From positions 480,845,392-480,909,391 of the forward strand of contig CM042694.1 of NCBI GenBank assembly GCA_023614405.1: a stretch of DNA of 64,000 nt, written 5' to 3'. Below, piece by piece: positions 47,888-57,838 of this stretch. This DNA is from Avena insularis (taxonomy: Eukaryota; Streptophyta; Magnoliopsida; Poales; Poaceae). The position numbers were made by a program, and so were the translations under genes. Every line of letters starts with the position of its first letter. Within the stretch, counting starts at the first letter, position 1. Below the pieces are notes generated by a model. That model saw only the letters and a list, made by a program, of their open reading frames with translations. It was not told the origin of the DNA and made no database searches.

Positions 47888-49446
47888 TGCTGGCTCGTGG
47901 TTAATATCGAGCTCATTGGGGAACCCCAAGAGGAAGGTATGATGAGCACAACAGTAAGTTTCGCTCAATTATGAGACCAAGGTTATCAAACAAGTAGGAG
48001 CAAGGAAACACCTCCAAGGTGTTGTTTCCAACTTGGAATCCTGCACAACACAACCACAGAACTTTGCCCCCAACTTACAGTGAGATTGTCAATCTCACCG
48101 GTTTTGCTGAAAACAAAGGATTAAACGAATTGTGTGGAAGAAAGTAATAGCTTGCAGAAAGTAAACATAAAATAGTAAACAGTTCTAGTTTGACGGTAAA
48201 AGAAAGGACCAGGGTCCATAGTACACTAGTGGTGATTCTCCTTAAGATAGATGACATGTTGGGTGAACAAATTACAGCGGGGCAATTGACAAACATCAAG
48301 AAAGCATACATGCATATACTAATCATCTTGACTCCTATGAGATTTGATTGGGCATTACAACATTATACATAGACCATAATCAAACTGCATCTATGACTAA
48401 TAATCCACCTTTAGGTTATCATCCGAACCCCCTCCAGTATTAAGTTGTAAGCAACAGATAATTGCATTAAGCATTGCATGTAAAGTAAACAATACGATTG
48501 TTCTATGAACAAAGGATTGTTGTTTTCTCCCTAGTAGCAACAACACATCTAGTACCTTAGAGATTTCTGTCACTTCCCCATATTACTAGAGGCATGAACC
48601 CACTATCAAGCATAAATACTCCCTCTTGGAGTTGCTAGCATCTACTCGGCCAAGATATCTACTGACAACGGAGAGCATGAAAGATCACAAATAACAAAGA
48701 CATGATAGAATCAATAATCAATCTAAAATAGCATCTCAATATCCATCGGATCCCCGTAAACACAACATGTAGAATTACAAATAGATGATCTTGATCATGA
48801 ACGGAGCTCACAAGATCCAAACATGATAGCACAAAGGAGGAGAACTAACCATCTAGCTACTACCTGGACCCATAGTCCAAGAATGAACTACTCACGCATC
48901 ACACCGGACGCTTGCATGGTGATGAAGAAGGCCTCCAGGGTGAATTCTCCCCTCTGGCAGGGTGCCGGGAAGAGCTTCAGATCCCTCCCGATCTAGGGAT
49001 GGAGATGACGGCGGCTACAGACTCTTTCATGGAATTTTGATCGGGTCCTTAGGGTTTCTGTATCGGAGGCAATATATAGGCGGAAGGGGAGGCCGAGGGG
49101 GTGCCCTAGGCGGCCACACCACCCCCTGGCGCGGGTCAGGCTTGGCCACGCGACCAGGTGGTGTGGGTGGCCCCTGGCCCCTCTCCGTCTCGTATTCTGG
49201 CTCCGTGTCCCCCTCGGTGAAATATTGACTTTGGCTTTTGTCCCGTCCAATTCCGAGAATATTCATTTTTTGACTTTCCTAGAACCAAAAACAGCAGAAA
49301 ATAGGCAGTTGGCACTATGGCATCTTCTTAATAGGTTAGTCCAAGAAATTGTATAAAAATACTCCAAAGTGTGGGCCAAACATAAGAAAGTAGATATAAA
49401 CCAAGCATGGAACATCAAAAATTATAGATACATTTGCAACGTATCA
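47888..49446 (-). repeat. 3' LTR of element E
   Basis: Plus-strand reading TGCTGGCTCGTGG ... TGCAACGTATCA, 1,559 bp; similar to A and C LTRs in reverse complement. A TATA-like TATATA lies near 49073-49078 with CCTAAGG beyond it. Confidence 0.9.
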
Positions 49447-52216
49447 ACATCCCCAAGCATAACTCCTGCTCGTCCTCGAGTAGGTAAGTGATAAAAAGAA
49501 AGAATAATTTTTGAGGTGACATGCACCATCATAAACTTGATCAAAGTATTTGTAAAACATTGATAGCTGGGATCATAGTACTTCAACATAGCATGAAAGA
49601 TAAAGTTCTAACAATAAGACATAGCAACTATGTTGTAACATGAAAAGGCACAAACAAAAGATTCATGAATAACAATACTTTGCAAGACGTTTGTTTGTTT
49701 CACATAAAGAAAACATAGCATAGTGGCATTCAGCTTGTCCCTCAAAATGTAGCAAATCATAATTGCATAGGACACCTTCAAAGTTTATAAGGGTGACTAG
49801 ATACAAATAGTTTAAGAACAAGCAATATCAAAGTTATGCATCAATCAACAAGTCTTGGGACAATGTACATTAAACTAAGAATGGCCACTATGTTCTCTCA
49901 ATAGGTGCATAAAGTTAGAAGATGGAGACTCAACATAAAAGTAAAAGAAAGGCCTTCATAGAAGGAAGCAGGGATTCAAATTTCATACAGAGCTTCCAAA
50001 AATTATGGTACTTATTAGCTTTCAGCTCTCATTTCCCCTATCATAAGCATCTTGAAGTGATTAAGGTTAAAGTGAACAAACTATGGAGTATATGCTTGAC
50101 AAAGTATAAGTTGAAAATCTCATGTACCTTGAGTACGGGGGCTGCTCCTCATGCTACACAAGTTTAGTTACCCGTAAGTTCTTGTCATAGTAAGTACATG
50201 TGTATTATAGAGAACCGCCAACGGGGTACCCCTTGCCCGATGATTCGGAGAATCCCCATATCAAAATGACAAGCCAAGCAGACAACAAGCACCCCAGCAA
50301 TCTTCTTATTTACCATGGGAAAATGGTGCTTTTTTTATTTCTTTCCTCTTTCTCATCTCTTTTTTTCTCTTTTTTTGCAATCTCTATCTCTTTTTTATAA
50401 GAAGAATGCTTCATAGATTGCTCGTTATGGTTACGCTGCAGGTTTCCACCATGATTAGGCATGGATTAGACCAGCGGCCCAGGCGTTTCTCTAATACACA
50501 TACATAACTCCATGGACTTACAAGCTCCCCTTTCATTTCACACTAACGACATCCATAGACAAAAGAGCATGATATCAACTAGGTACAATGTACAAGTGAA
50601 ATGTTGAAAGTGTTCCCCATGAAAACATGCTTCTGCTAATCCCCAACATATAAGTGCAAGCATATACAACATAGATGACACAATGGTTCAAGTTTATTAG
50701 GGGCAAGAAAAGTAAAGTGTGCCATCAAGTTCGTGAGAGCTTTAATCACTAGTTTTCTCATAACAAGTTTAATTCGGAAGGTAGATAAAAACATGAATAT
50801 ACTTGGAATAGCAAATGCTAATAGGTAGGTATGGTGGACTCTTTGGAATAACTTGGTTTTATTTGGAGTTGGATGCATGAGTGGAACTCATACTTGGTTA
50901 TGGAGGCTAGCAAAAGACTGGGAGCGACCAACTAAGAGAGCAATAATGGCCATAATCATGCAAAGCGACAAAACATCATTAATTAAAGCATAAAGTGATA
51001 TTACAAGTCGAAAACTAAAGGATCATCGAGGCTATGGTGACTTGGGATAGTCATAACATGGTGTGAGCATGCGCCAAGTCAACCCAAATAAAGCATCAAT
51101 GGAGAATACCACAATATTATGCTTTTAATATGCTAAAACAACACATGATTCTTTTAAGGAACATTAAGAAATCTCAATTGTTTATAACATGTCATGCTAC
51201 AGCAAAAATCACTAAGCATAAATCCAAAACAATATCAAGCATGACATGACAAAGCATAGGCCACAGTCAAAAACAAGCTCTTTACCACTTAAGCATGAAT
51301 TTTTCCTACTCTTTTCCAATCCAAACAAAACTTATTTGAAAACTAATGCATGAAAGAGGGGGTCCAACCAATTTATTCAAGCAAACTAAGAAAACCAAGC
51401 AAACTAAAACAAAGACGCTCCAAGAACAACACAACTGTGCATGAAACAATAAAAATGAAGTGTTTGGAAGAAACCTAAGATTTTTATTGATGAAGAAGGG
51501 GATGCCCAAGGCATCCCCAAGCTTTGACGCTTGTACTTCTTGGATATTTCTTGGGGTGACACGCGTGGAATCCCTAAGTTTGAGCTTTAGTCCATTCTTC
51601 ATCTTATTACATCATTCTCTCCATACGCCTGAAATTTTTCCTTCATACAAAACTTCACACAATCTTTATTAGCAACATTAGTGTACTCAAGATAATTAGT
51701 CTTTGGGTTCAGTTTCAACACCAATAAAACTTGCATTAAAACAAAAACTACAGTAGCACCTCCCTCAAAAAGCTCAATTCCCCAAAAAGAACCCAAAAAG
51801 GAATCAACAAGAAGCAAATGCAAATAATGGCAGAAATCTGTCAAAACAGACCAGCAGGTAAAAACCAATTTTTTCGAAGACCTTTTGTTGCTCAAATCGA
51901 AACGTGTTGAACTAATGAAAGTTATATAACAACCTAGGTCAGAAGCACAAAAATTCACTCCTCAAAACGACATAGAGAGATTTTACATGAATTTTTACAG
52001 TGAAGCACAAAAATCTGTTTCGGGACAGCAACTTTCCCAAGCATTACTTCTCTCTCATTAGAGGTTACTCTTGGCACAAAAAGCAAATAAAAAGGATAAG
52101 GAGCGGTTATTACAGAAGTAATAACTTCCAAGACTCATCTAAAACTTTTGGGTTATCTCCCAATAAGTACTTTTCTTTAACGCCTTTAAGTTAGGCATAA
52201 GAAGCAAGCAAAAGAA
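49447..52216 (-). other. 3' non-coding region and polypurine tract of element E
   Basis: No coding domain. ACATCCCCAAGC at 49447 is the polypurine tract. Sequence is closely related to 44920-47665 of C in inverted orientation. Frames at 51306-51602 and 51599-51958 (minus) have counterparts in C and D but no domain. Confidence 0.8.
51498..51518 (-). repeat. Conserved 9 bp hairpin, element E copy with inverted loop
   Basis: Same GGGGATGCC / GGCATCCCC stem, but the loop reads TTG in element orientation where C and D have CAA. Confidence 0.85.
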
Positions 52217-53026
52217 TCAAGTGTTCTCAAATGAAGAAGCATTAAGAGCAAATTTTGTTTTCATAGGAGAGGCAAAAGGAATCTTCTCTCTCTTCTTAGG
52301 GAAGTGTTCTATACCTTTCTTGAGTGGAAATTGATATTTAATGGTGCGTTCTTTCATATCAATAATGGCACCAACAGTTCTAAGAAAAGGTCTTCCCAAA
52401 GTAATAGGACAAGAAGCATTGCATTCAACATCCAAAACATAGAAATCAACAGGGACATAGGCATTGTTAACCATAATAAGAACATCATTAATACTCCCCA
52501 TGAGTTTCTTTTTAGCATTATCATCAAGTGGGACATTTAAATAACAATCTTCCAATGGTGGAAAATGAAGCATATCATAAATCCTTCTAGGCATAATAGA
52601 AACACTACTATCAAGATCACATAAAGCTTTGAAACCAAAATCATTCACTTTCACATTAATGATGGGTTCCCAAACATCTTCTAGTTTCGTAGGAATAGAA
52701 GCTTTATGTTTCATCTTTTCTTCTTTAATTTTTATGAGAGCATCAGTAATGTGTTTTGTAAAGGCCATATTCATAGCACTAGCATTAGGACTTTTAGCAA
52801 GCTTTTGTAGGAACTTAATTACTTTAGAGATATTGCAATCATCAAGATCAAAATCATAATTATCATCTAAAGTAGTAGAGCTATTGTTTCCCATATTTCG
52901 AAGAGTTTCAGCATTTTTATTAGAAAAGGTTCCATTGGGTTTACTAGCTTCAGCATTAGTGGTAGTGATAGTAGAAACACTAATATTTCTAGCAATTTCA
53001 TATTCTCTTTCCCACTTAGCATGCAA
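52217..53026 (-). pseudogene. Gag C-terminus and retropepsin-like protease of element E
   Basis: A 269-codon open frame ending in SSFENT. Residues 1-60 are gag linker (N-rich), 60-110 a helical spacer, 120-230 the protease-like domain: ALCDLDSSVSIMP (D137-L-D-S) in place of the family's CDLGASVSIMP-like motif, then VPVDFYVLDV and ITLGRPFLRTVGAIID (208-223). The catalytic aspartate is kept, but the glycine two residues on is aspartate, so activity is doubtful. It is separated from gag by a stop at 53032-53034 and a frameshift. The end motif FENT is shared with element C. Confidence 0.82.
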
Positions 53027-53031
53027 TTCAG

Positions 53032-53343
53032 CTAATAATCTAACATTTTCATCAATTCTAACTTGTATGGATTAGTATAAGCAAAGGGATTTTCAATAGT
53101 TTCAGGTTTAGTAGCCATTTTATTCAAAGAAGATTGTGCTTCAGCCAATGATGCTATGTTTCTTTCAGCACTAGAGAGTTTCTCCTCAATAGTTTTATTG
53201 AAAGTAGTCTGTTTGCTAATAAAATCTTTAAGCATAACTTCAAGTTTAGAGGGTGCACTTCTATTATTGTTGTAGGAATTTCCATAAGTATTACCATTAT
53301 TGGGAGGATATGGCATGTAGTTATTATTACCAAAATTATTCAT
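53032..53343 (-). pseudogene. Gag middle segment of element E
   Basis: A 103-codon frame: an asparagine/glycine/tyrosine-rich low-complexity part (residues 1-28), then a predicted helical coiled coil (SKLEVMLKDFISKQTTFNK, IEEKLSSAERNIASL) as found between the capsid part of Athila gag and the protease. It overlaps the end of the upstream gag frame at 53336-53343, indicating a frameshift, and stops at TAG/TAA just before the protease frame. Confidence 0.75.
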
Positions 53344-54199
53344 GTAGGCACTTGTTGCTAAAATTATTATTTCTTATAAAGTTCACATCAACTTGCTCTT
53401 CTTGAGCAAACAAAGAAGCTAGAGGAACATGATTTGGATCAATATGAGCTTTCCCATTAACAAGCATAGACATAATAACATCAATTTTATCACTCAAGGA
53501 AGAGGTCTCTTCAACAGAATTTACCTTCTTACCTTGTGGAGCTCTCTCAATATGCCATTCAGAATAGTTAACCATCATATTATCCAAAAGCTTTGTTACA
53601 ACACCCAAAGTAATGGTCATAAAGGTACCTCCAACAGCAGAATCCAGTAGATTTCTTGAAGAATAATTAAGTCCTGCATAAAAGGTTTGGATAATCATCC
53701 AAGTAGTCAGTCCATGAGTGGGACAATTCTTTACCAAAGATTTCATTCTTTCCCAAGCTTGAGCAATATTTTCATTATTAGATTGTTTAAATTTCATTAT
53801 TTCACTTCTCATAGATATAATCTTAGAAGGAGGATAGTATTTTCCAATGAAAGTATCTTTGCATTTAGTCCAAGAATCAATATTGTTTCTAGTTAGGGAT
53901 TGCAACCATTCTTTAGCTTTTCCTCTCAAAGAGAAAGGAAACAATTTAAGCTTAATAATATCTTCATCTATATCCCTATGCTTTTGCATCTCACAAAGTT
54001 CAACAAAGTTATTAAGATGAGCAACAGCATCTTTAGTACCAATACCAGAAAATTGTTCTCTCATAACAAGATTGAGTAAAGCAGGTTTAATTTCAAAGAA
54101 AGTAGCTTCAGGAACAGGTGGAGCCATAGGTGTGCACATGAAATCATTGTTGTTGGTTCTAGTGAAGTCACACAACTTAGTGTTTTCAAGAGTAGTCAC
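53336..54199 (-). CDS. Athila-clade gag (capsid part) of element E
   Basis: 287 open codons. The retrotransposon gag domain spans about residues 55-180: HLNNFVELCEMQ, the core LRGKAKEWLQSL (91-102) and KDTFIGKYYP, then AWERMKSLVKNCPTHGL and TFYAGL. It builds the particle shell. The start at 54199 lies about 160 bp from the primer site, as expected. The frame ends early at KCLHE by frameshift; the rest is at 53032-53343. It is the best-preserved gag in the window. Confidence 0.82.
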   Translation of the reverse strand: MTTLENTKLCDFTRTNNNDFMCTPMAPPVPEATFFEIKPALLNLVMREQFSGIGTKDAVAHLNNFVELCEMQKHRDIDEDIIKLKLFPFSLRGKAKEWLQSLTRNNIDSWTKCKDTFIGKYYPPSKIISMRSEIMKFKQSNNENIAQAWERMKSLVKNCPTHGLTTWMIIQTFYAGLNYSSRNLLDSAVGGTFMTITLGVVTKLLDNMMVNYSEWHIERAPQGKKVNSVEETSSLSDKIDVIMSMLVNGKAHIDPNHVPLASLFAQEEQVDVNFIRNNNFSNKCLHE

Positions 54200-54359
54200 T
54201 TTTTTGTGTTTTTAATAAAGAAAGCAAACTAGTACAACTAATTTTTTGTGTTTTTGATAAAGAAACAAGCAAACAAAGCAGAAATAAACTAAGCAAAACA
54301 AATAAAACAAAGTAAAGATATTGGTTATGAGGGACTCCACTTGTGAAGATGTCCTTGAC

Positions 54360-54377
54360 TCCCCGGCAACGGCGCCA
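54360..54377 (-). other. Primer binding site, tRNA-Asp type, element E
   Basis: TGGCGCCGTTGCCGGGGA on the minus strand, 10 bases inside the 5' LTR; identical to the site in element C. Confidence 0.92.
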
Positions 54378-54387
54378 GAAAAATACT

Positions 54388-55928
54388 TGCTGGCTCGTGG
54401 TTGATATCGAGCTCGTTGGGGAACCCCAAGAGGAAGGTATGATGAGCACAGCAGTAAGTTTCCCTCAGTTATGAAACCAAGGTTATCGAACCAGTAGGAG
54501 CAAGGAAACACCTCCAAGGTGTTGTTTCCAACTTGGAATCTGGCACAACACAACCTCAGAACTTTGCCCCCAACTTACAGTGAGGTTGTCAATCTCACCG
54601 GTTTTGCTAAAAACAAAGGATTAAATGAATTGTGTGGAAGAAAGTAATAGCTTGCAGAAAGTAAACAGAAAACAATAAACAGTTGTAGATTGATGGTAAA
54701 AGAAAGGACCGAGGTCCATAGTTCACTAGTGGTGATTCTCCTTAAGATAGATGACTTGTTTGGTGAACAAATTATAGCGGGGCAATTGACAAACATCGAT
54801 AAAGCATACATGCATATACTAATCATCTTGACTCCTATGACATTTGATTGGGCATTAGAACATTATACATAGACCGTAATCCAACTGCATCTATGACTAA
54901 TAATCCACCTTCAGGTTAACATCCGAACCCCCTCCAGTATTAAGTTGCAAGCAACAGATAATTACATTAAGCATTGTGTGTAAAGTAAACAATACGATTG
55001 TTCTATGAACAAAGGATTGTTGTTTTCTCCCTAGTAGCAACAACACATCTAGTACCTTAGAGATTTCTGTCACTTCCCCAGATTACTAGAGGCATGAACC
55101 CACTATCGAGCATAAATACTCCCTCTTGGAGTTGCTAGCATCTACTCGGCCAAGATAGCAACTAACAACGGAGAGCATGCAAGATCACAAATAACAAAGA
55201 CATGATAGAATCAATAATCAATCTGAAATAGCATCTCAATATCCATCGGATCCCCGCAAACAAAACATGTAGAATTACAAATAGATGATCTTGATCATGA
55301 ACGGAGCTCACAAGATCTAGACATGGTAGCACAAAGGAGAAGAACCAACCATCTAGCTACTACATGGACCCGCAGTCTAGGGATGAACTACTCACGCATC
55401 ACACCGGAGGCTTGCATGGTGATGAAGAAGGCCTCCAGGGTGATCTCTCCTCTCCGGCAGGGTGCCGGAAAGAGCTTTAGATCCCTCCTGATCTAGGGAT
55501 GGAGATGACGGCGGCTACAGACTCTTTCGTGGAATTTTTATCAGGTCCTTAGGGTTTCTGTATCGGAGGCAATATATGGGCGAAAGGGGAGGCCGAGGGG
55601 GTGCCCTAGGTGGCCACACCACCCCTGGCCCGGGTCAGGCCTGGCCGCGCAACCAGGTAGTGTGGGCGGCCCATGGCCCCTCTTTGTCTCGTATTCTGGC
55701 TCTATTTCCCCCTCGGTGAAAATTTGACTTTGGCTTTTGTCCCGTCAAATTCCGAGAATATTCATTTTCTAACTTTCCTGGAACCAAAAAAATAGGAAAC
55801 AGGCAGCTGGCACTATGGCATCTTGTTAATAGGTTAGTCCAAGAAAGTGTATAAAATACTCCAAAGTGTGGGCAAAACATAAGAAAGTAGATAAAAACCA
55901 AGCATGGAACATCAAAAATTATAGATAC
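54388..55928 (-). repeat. 5' LTR of element E, terminally deleted
   Basis: 1,541 bp. Plus-strand reading TGCTGGCTCGTGG ... ATTATAGATAC, stopping about 15 bases before the expected end (ATTTGCAACGTATCA in the other LTR). It joins C's LTR sequence directly. Confidence 0.88.
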
Positions 55929-57261
55929 CTGAAGCAACACGGGGTCCGGAGGGGAGACGAAGTAGCGCACGAGGGCGGCCACACCTGGTGGCGGCGCGGC
56001 CTAGGGGGCGTGCCACCAGGGGGTGTGGGCCCCCTGGTGCTACACAGACCTTCCCCTTCGCCTATAAAATCCTCCCAGGACGAAAACCCTAAGTACCCGA
56101 TCAAAATTCCACGAAAGAGTCTGTAGCCGCCGTCATCTCCATCCCTAGATAAGGAGGGATCTGAAGCTCTTCCCGGCACCCTGCCGGAGGGGAGAGATCA
56201 CCCTGGAGGCCTTCTTCATCACCATGACTACCTTCTGTGTGATGCGTGAGTAGTTCATCCCTGGACTACGGGTCCATGTAGTAGCTAGATGGTTGGTTCT
56301 CCTCCTTTGTGCTATCATGTTTAGATCTTGTGAGCTCCGTTCATGATCAAATCATATATTTGTAATCTTACATGTTGTGTTTGTGGGGATCCGATGGATA
56401 TTGAGATGCTATTTCACATTGATTATTGATTCTATCATGTCTATGTTATTTGTGATCTTGCATGCTTTCTGTTGTTAGTAGTCATATTTGCCAAGTAGAT
56501 GCTAGTAACTCCAAGAGGGAGTATTTATGCTCGATAGTGGGTTCATGCCTCTAGTAATCTAGGGAAGTGACATGAATCTCTAAGGTACTGGATGTGCTAT
56601 TGCTACTAGGGAGAAAACAGCAATCCTTTGTCCATGGGACAATTGTATTGTTTACTTTACACACTTTGCTTAATGCAATTATCTGTTGCTTGCAACTTAA
56701 TACTAGAGGGGGTTCAGATGATAACCTGAAGATGGATTATTAGTCATAGATGCAGTTGGATTACGGTCTATGTATAATGCTGTAATACCCAATCAAATCT
56801 CATAGGATTCATGATGATTAGTATATGCATGTATGCTTTCTCGGTGTCTGTCAATTGCCCCGCTGTAATTTGTTCACCCAACATGTCATCTATCTTAAGG
56901 AGAATCACCTCTAGTGAACTATGGACCCCGGTCCATTCTTTCACCATCAATCTACCATCTATTATTTATTGTTTACTGTTCACTATTTACTTTCTGCAAG
57001 CAATTACTATCTTCCACACAATACGTTTAATCCTTTGTTTTCAGCAAAACCGGTGAGATTGACAACCTCACTATAAGTTGGGGAAAAGTTCTGTGGTTGT
57101 GTTGTGCACGATTCCAAGTTGAAAACAACACCTTGGAGGTGTTTCCTTGCTTCTATTGGTTCTATAATCTTGGTTTCATAACTGAGGGAAAACTTGTTGT
57201 TGTGCTCATCATACCTTCCTCTTGGGGTTCCCCAACGAGCTCGATATATTTTGAGCCATCA
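55929..57261 (+). repeat. 3' LTR of element C, second part
   Basis: Resumes with CTGAAGCAACACGG, matching CCCGAAGCAACACGG of the 5' LTR, and ends GAGCCATCA at 57261, followed by the TCTTG target duplication. About 8-10 bases present in the 5' LTR (around ATTTTACC) are lost at the E junction. Confidence 0.88.
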
Positions 57262-57838
57262 TCTTGTACAAATGAGTGTTGGACCTTCAACTTGTTCGAG
57301 GAAAGGAGGTGACCGGTGTAGACCTAATCCGAACATGTCTGAAGCGTCGAGTGTAGCCCCTACAAGCCAGGGATCACTCGATGTTTCTTTGGTCATGCGT
57401 GAAGGACCTGACTCGCGTTTGTTTGGAAGACATGACCTTGACGGACCATGACAAGAAAATCAGATCCTTGACCAAGATCACCATGAAAGAGATTTTGCCC
57501 GTCGAGTCAAGCACCCTTCCCTTTCATGCTTCTTTTGCTCCGCCATAGGTAGCTTTTGTTGATGTTCATTTCCTTTTTTGCTGGTTTGTTTGAATGATTG
57601 ACTAACGGCTTTGTCACTGCTGTTTGCAGGACTGGAAGGTTGTGCCCTCCATGCCTCCATAGCCAGAAGGCATCATTCCTCCTGAAGCCATAGAGGCATC
57701 GTGTTAGATTCGAGTATGCCTATTGCCGAGGCGCGGAGAGCCCCCCAAGTCTAGGGATGATGGAACTCACAAGTGTTCCCGGAGTGAAGATTCGGATGCT
57801 TCCACTCCAGGAACACCGAAGGATTCTACACCTAAGGT
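57262..57838 (+). pseudogene. Antisense ORF of Tat element F, 3' part, with a probable intron
   Basis: Resumes after C. Motifs TGVDLIRTCLKRRV, QARDHSMFLW and MTLTDHDKKIRSLTK follow in shifted frames (57310-57480), as I recall for this ORF in cereal Tat elements. A GT...AG stretch (57549-57629, 81 bp, T-rich, ending TTTGCAG) separates HASFAPP from DWKVVPSMPP, where the protein would otherwise continue, so it is probably an intron. The last exon runs PRRGEPPKSRDD to DSTPKV near 57838, where minus-strand pol sequence begins. Stops make it non-functional. Confidence 0.65.

Larger units (their letters stand above)
47888..55928 (-). mobile_element. Athila-type non-autonomous element (E) with gag and protease
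   Basis: Minus-strand element in the 3' LTR of C. 3' LTR 47888-49446, 5' LTR 54388-55928, tRNA-Asp primer site 54360-54377, gag 53336-54199, gag-protease 52217-53343, then 2.8 kb non-coding. Left target flank GTCAA (47883-47887). The last 15 or so bases of the 5' LTR and the right target copy are deleted. No RT or integrase. About 8.0 kb. Confidence 0.9.
21947..57261 (+). mobile_element. Athila-type non-autonomous gypsy element (C)
   Basis: 5' LTR 21947-23491, tRNA-Asp-type primer site, partial gag and protease-like coding sequence, about 2.7 kb of 3' non-coding sequence, and a 3' LTR split by element E (47666-47887 and 55929-57261). TCTTG flanks it on both sides (21942-21946 and 57262-57266), a perfect target duplication in the antisense ORF of F. 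Element D (20.3 kb with its own insert) interrupts gag at 23929. Without inserts C is about 6.9 kb. No RT, RNase H or integrase is present, so C must have moved with enzymes from another element. Confidence 0.9.

Noticed and set aside
51599..51958. 119-codon minus ORF in the 3' region of E
   Set aside because: Homologous frames in C and D are shorter or broken; the DNA is conserved as sequence, without sign of protein conservation.
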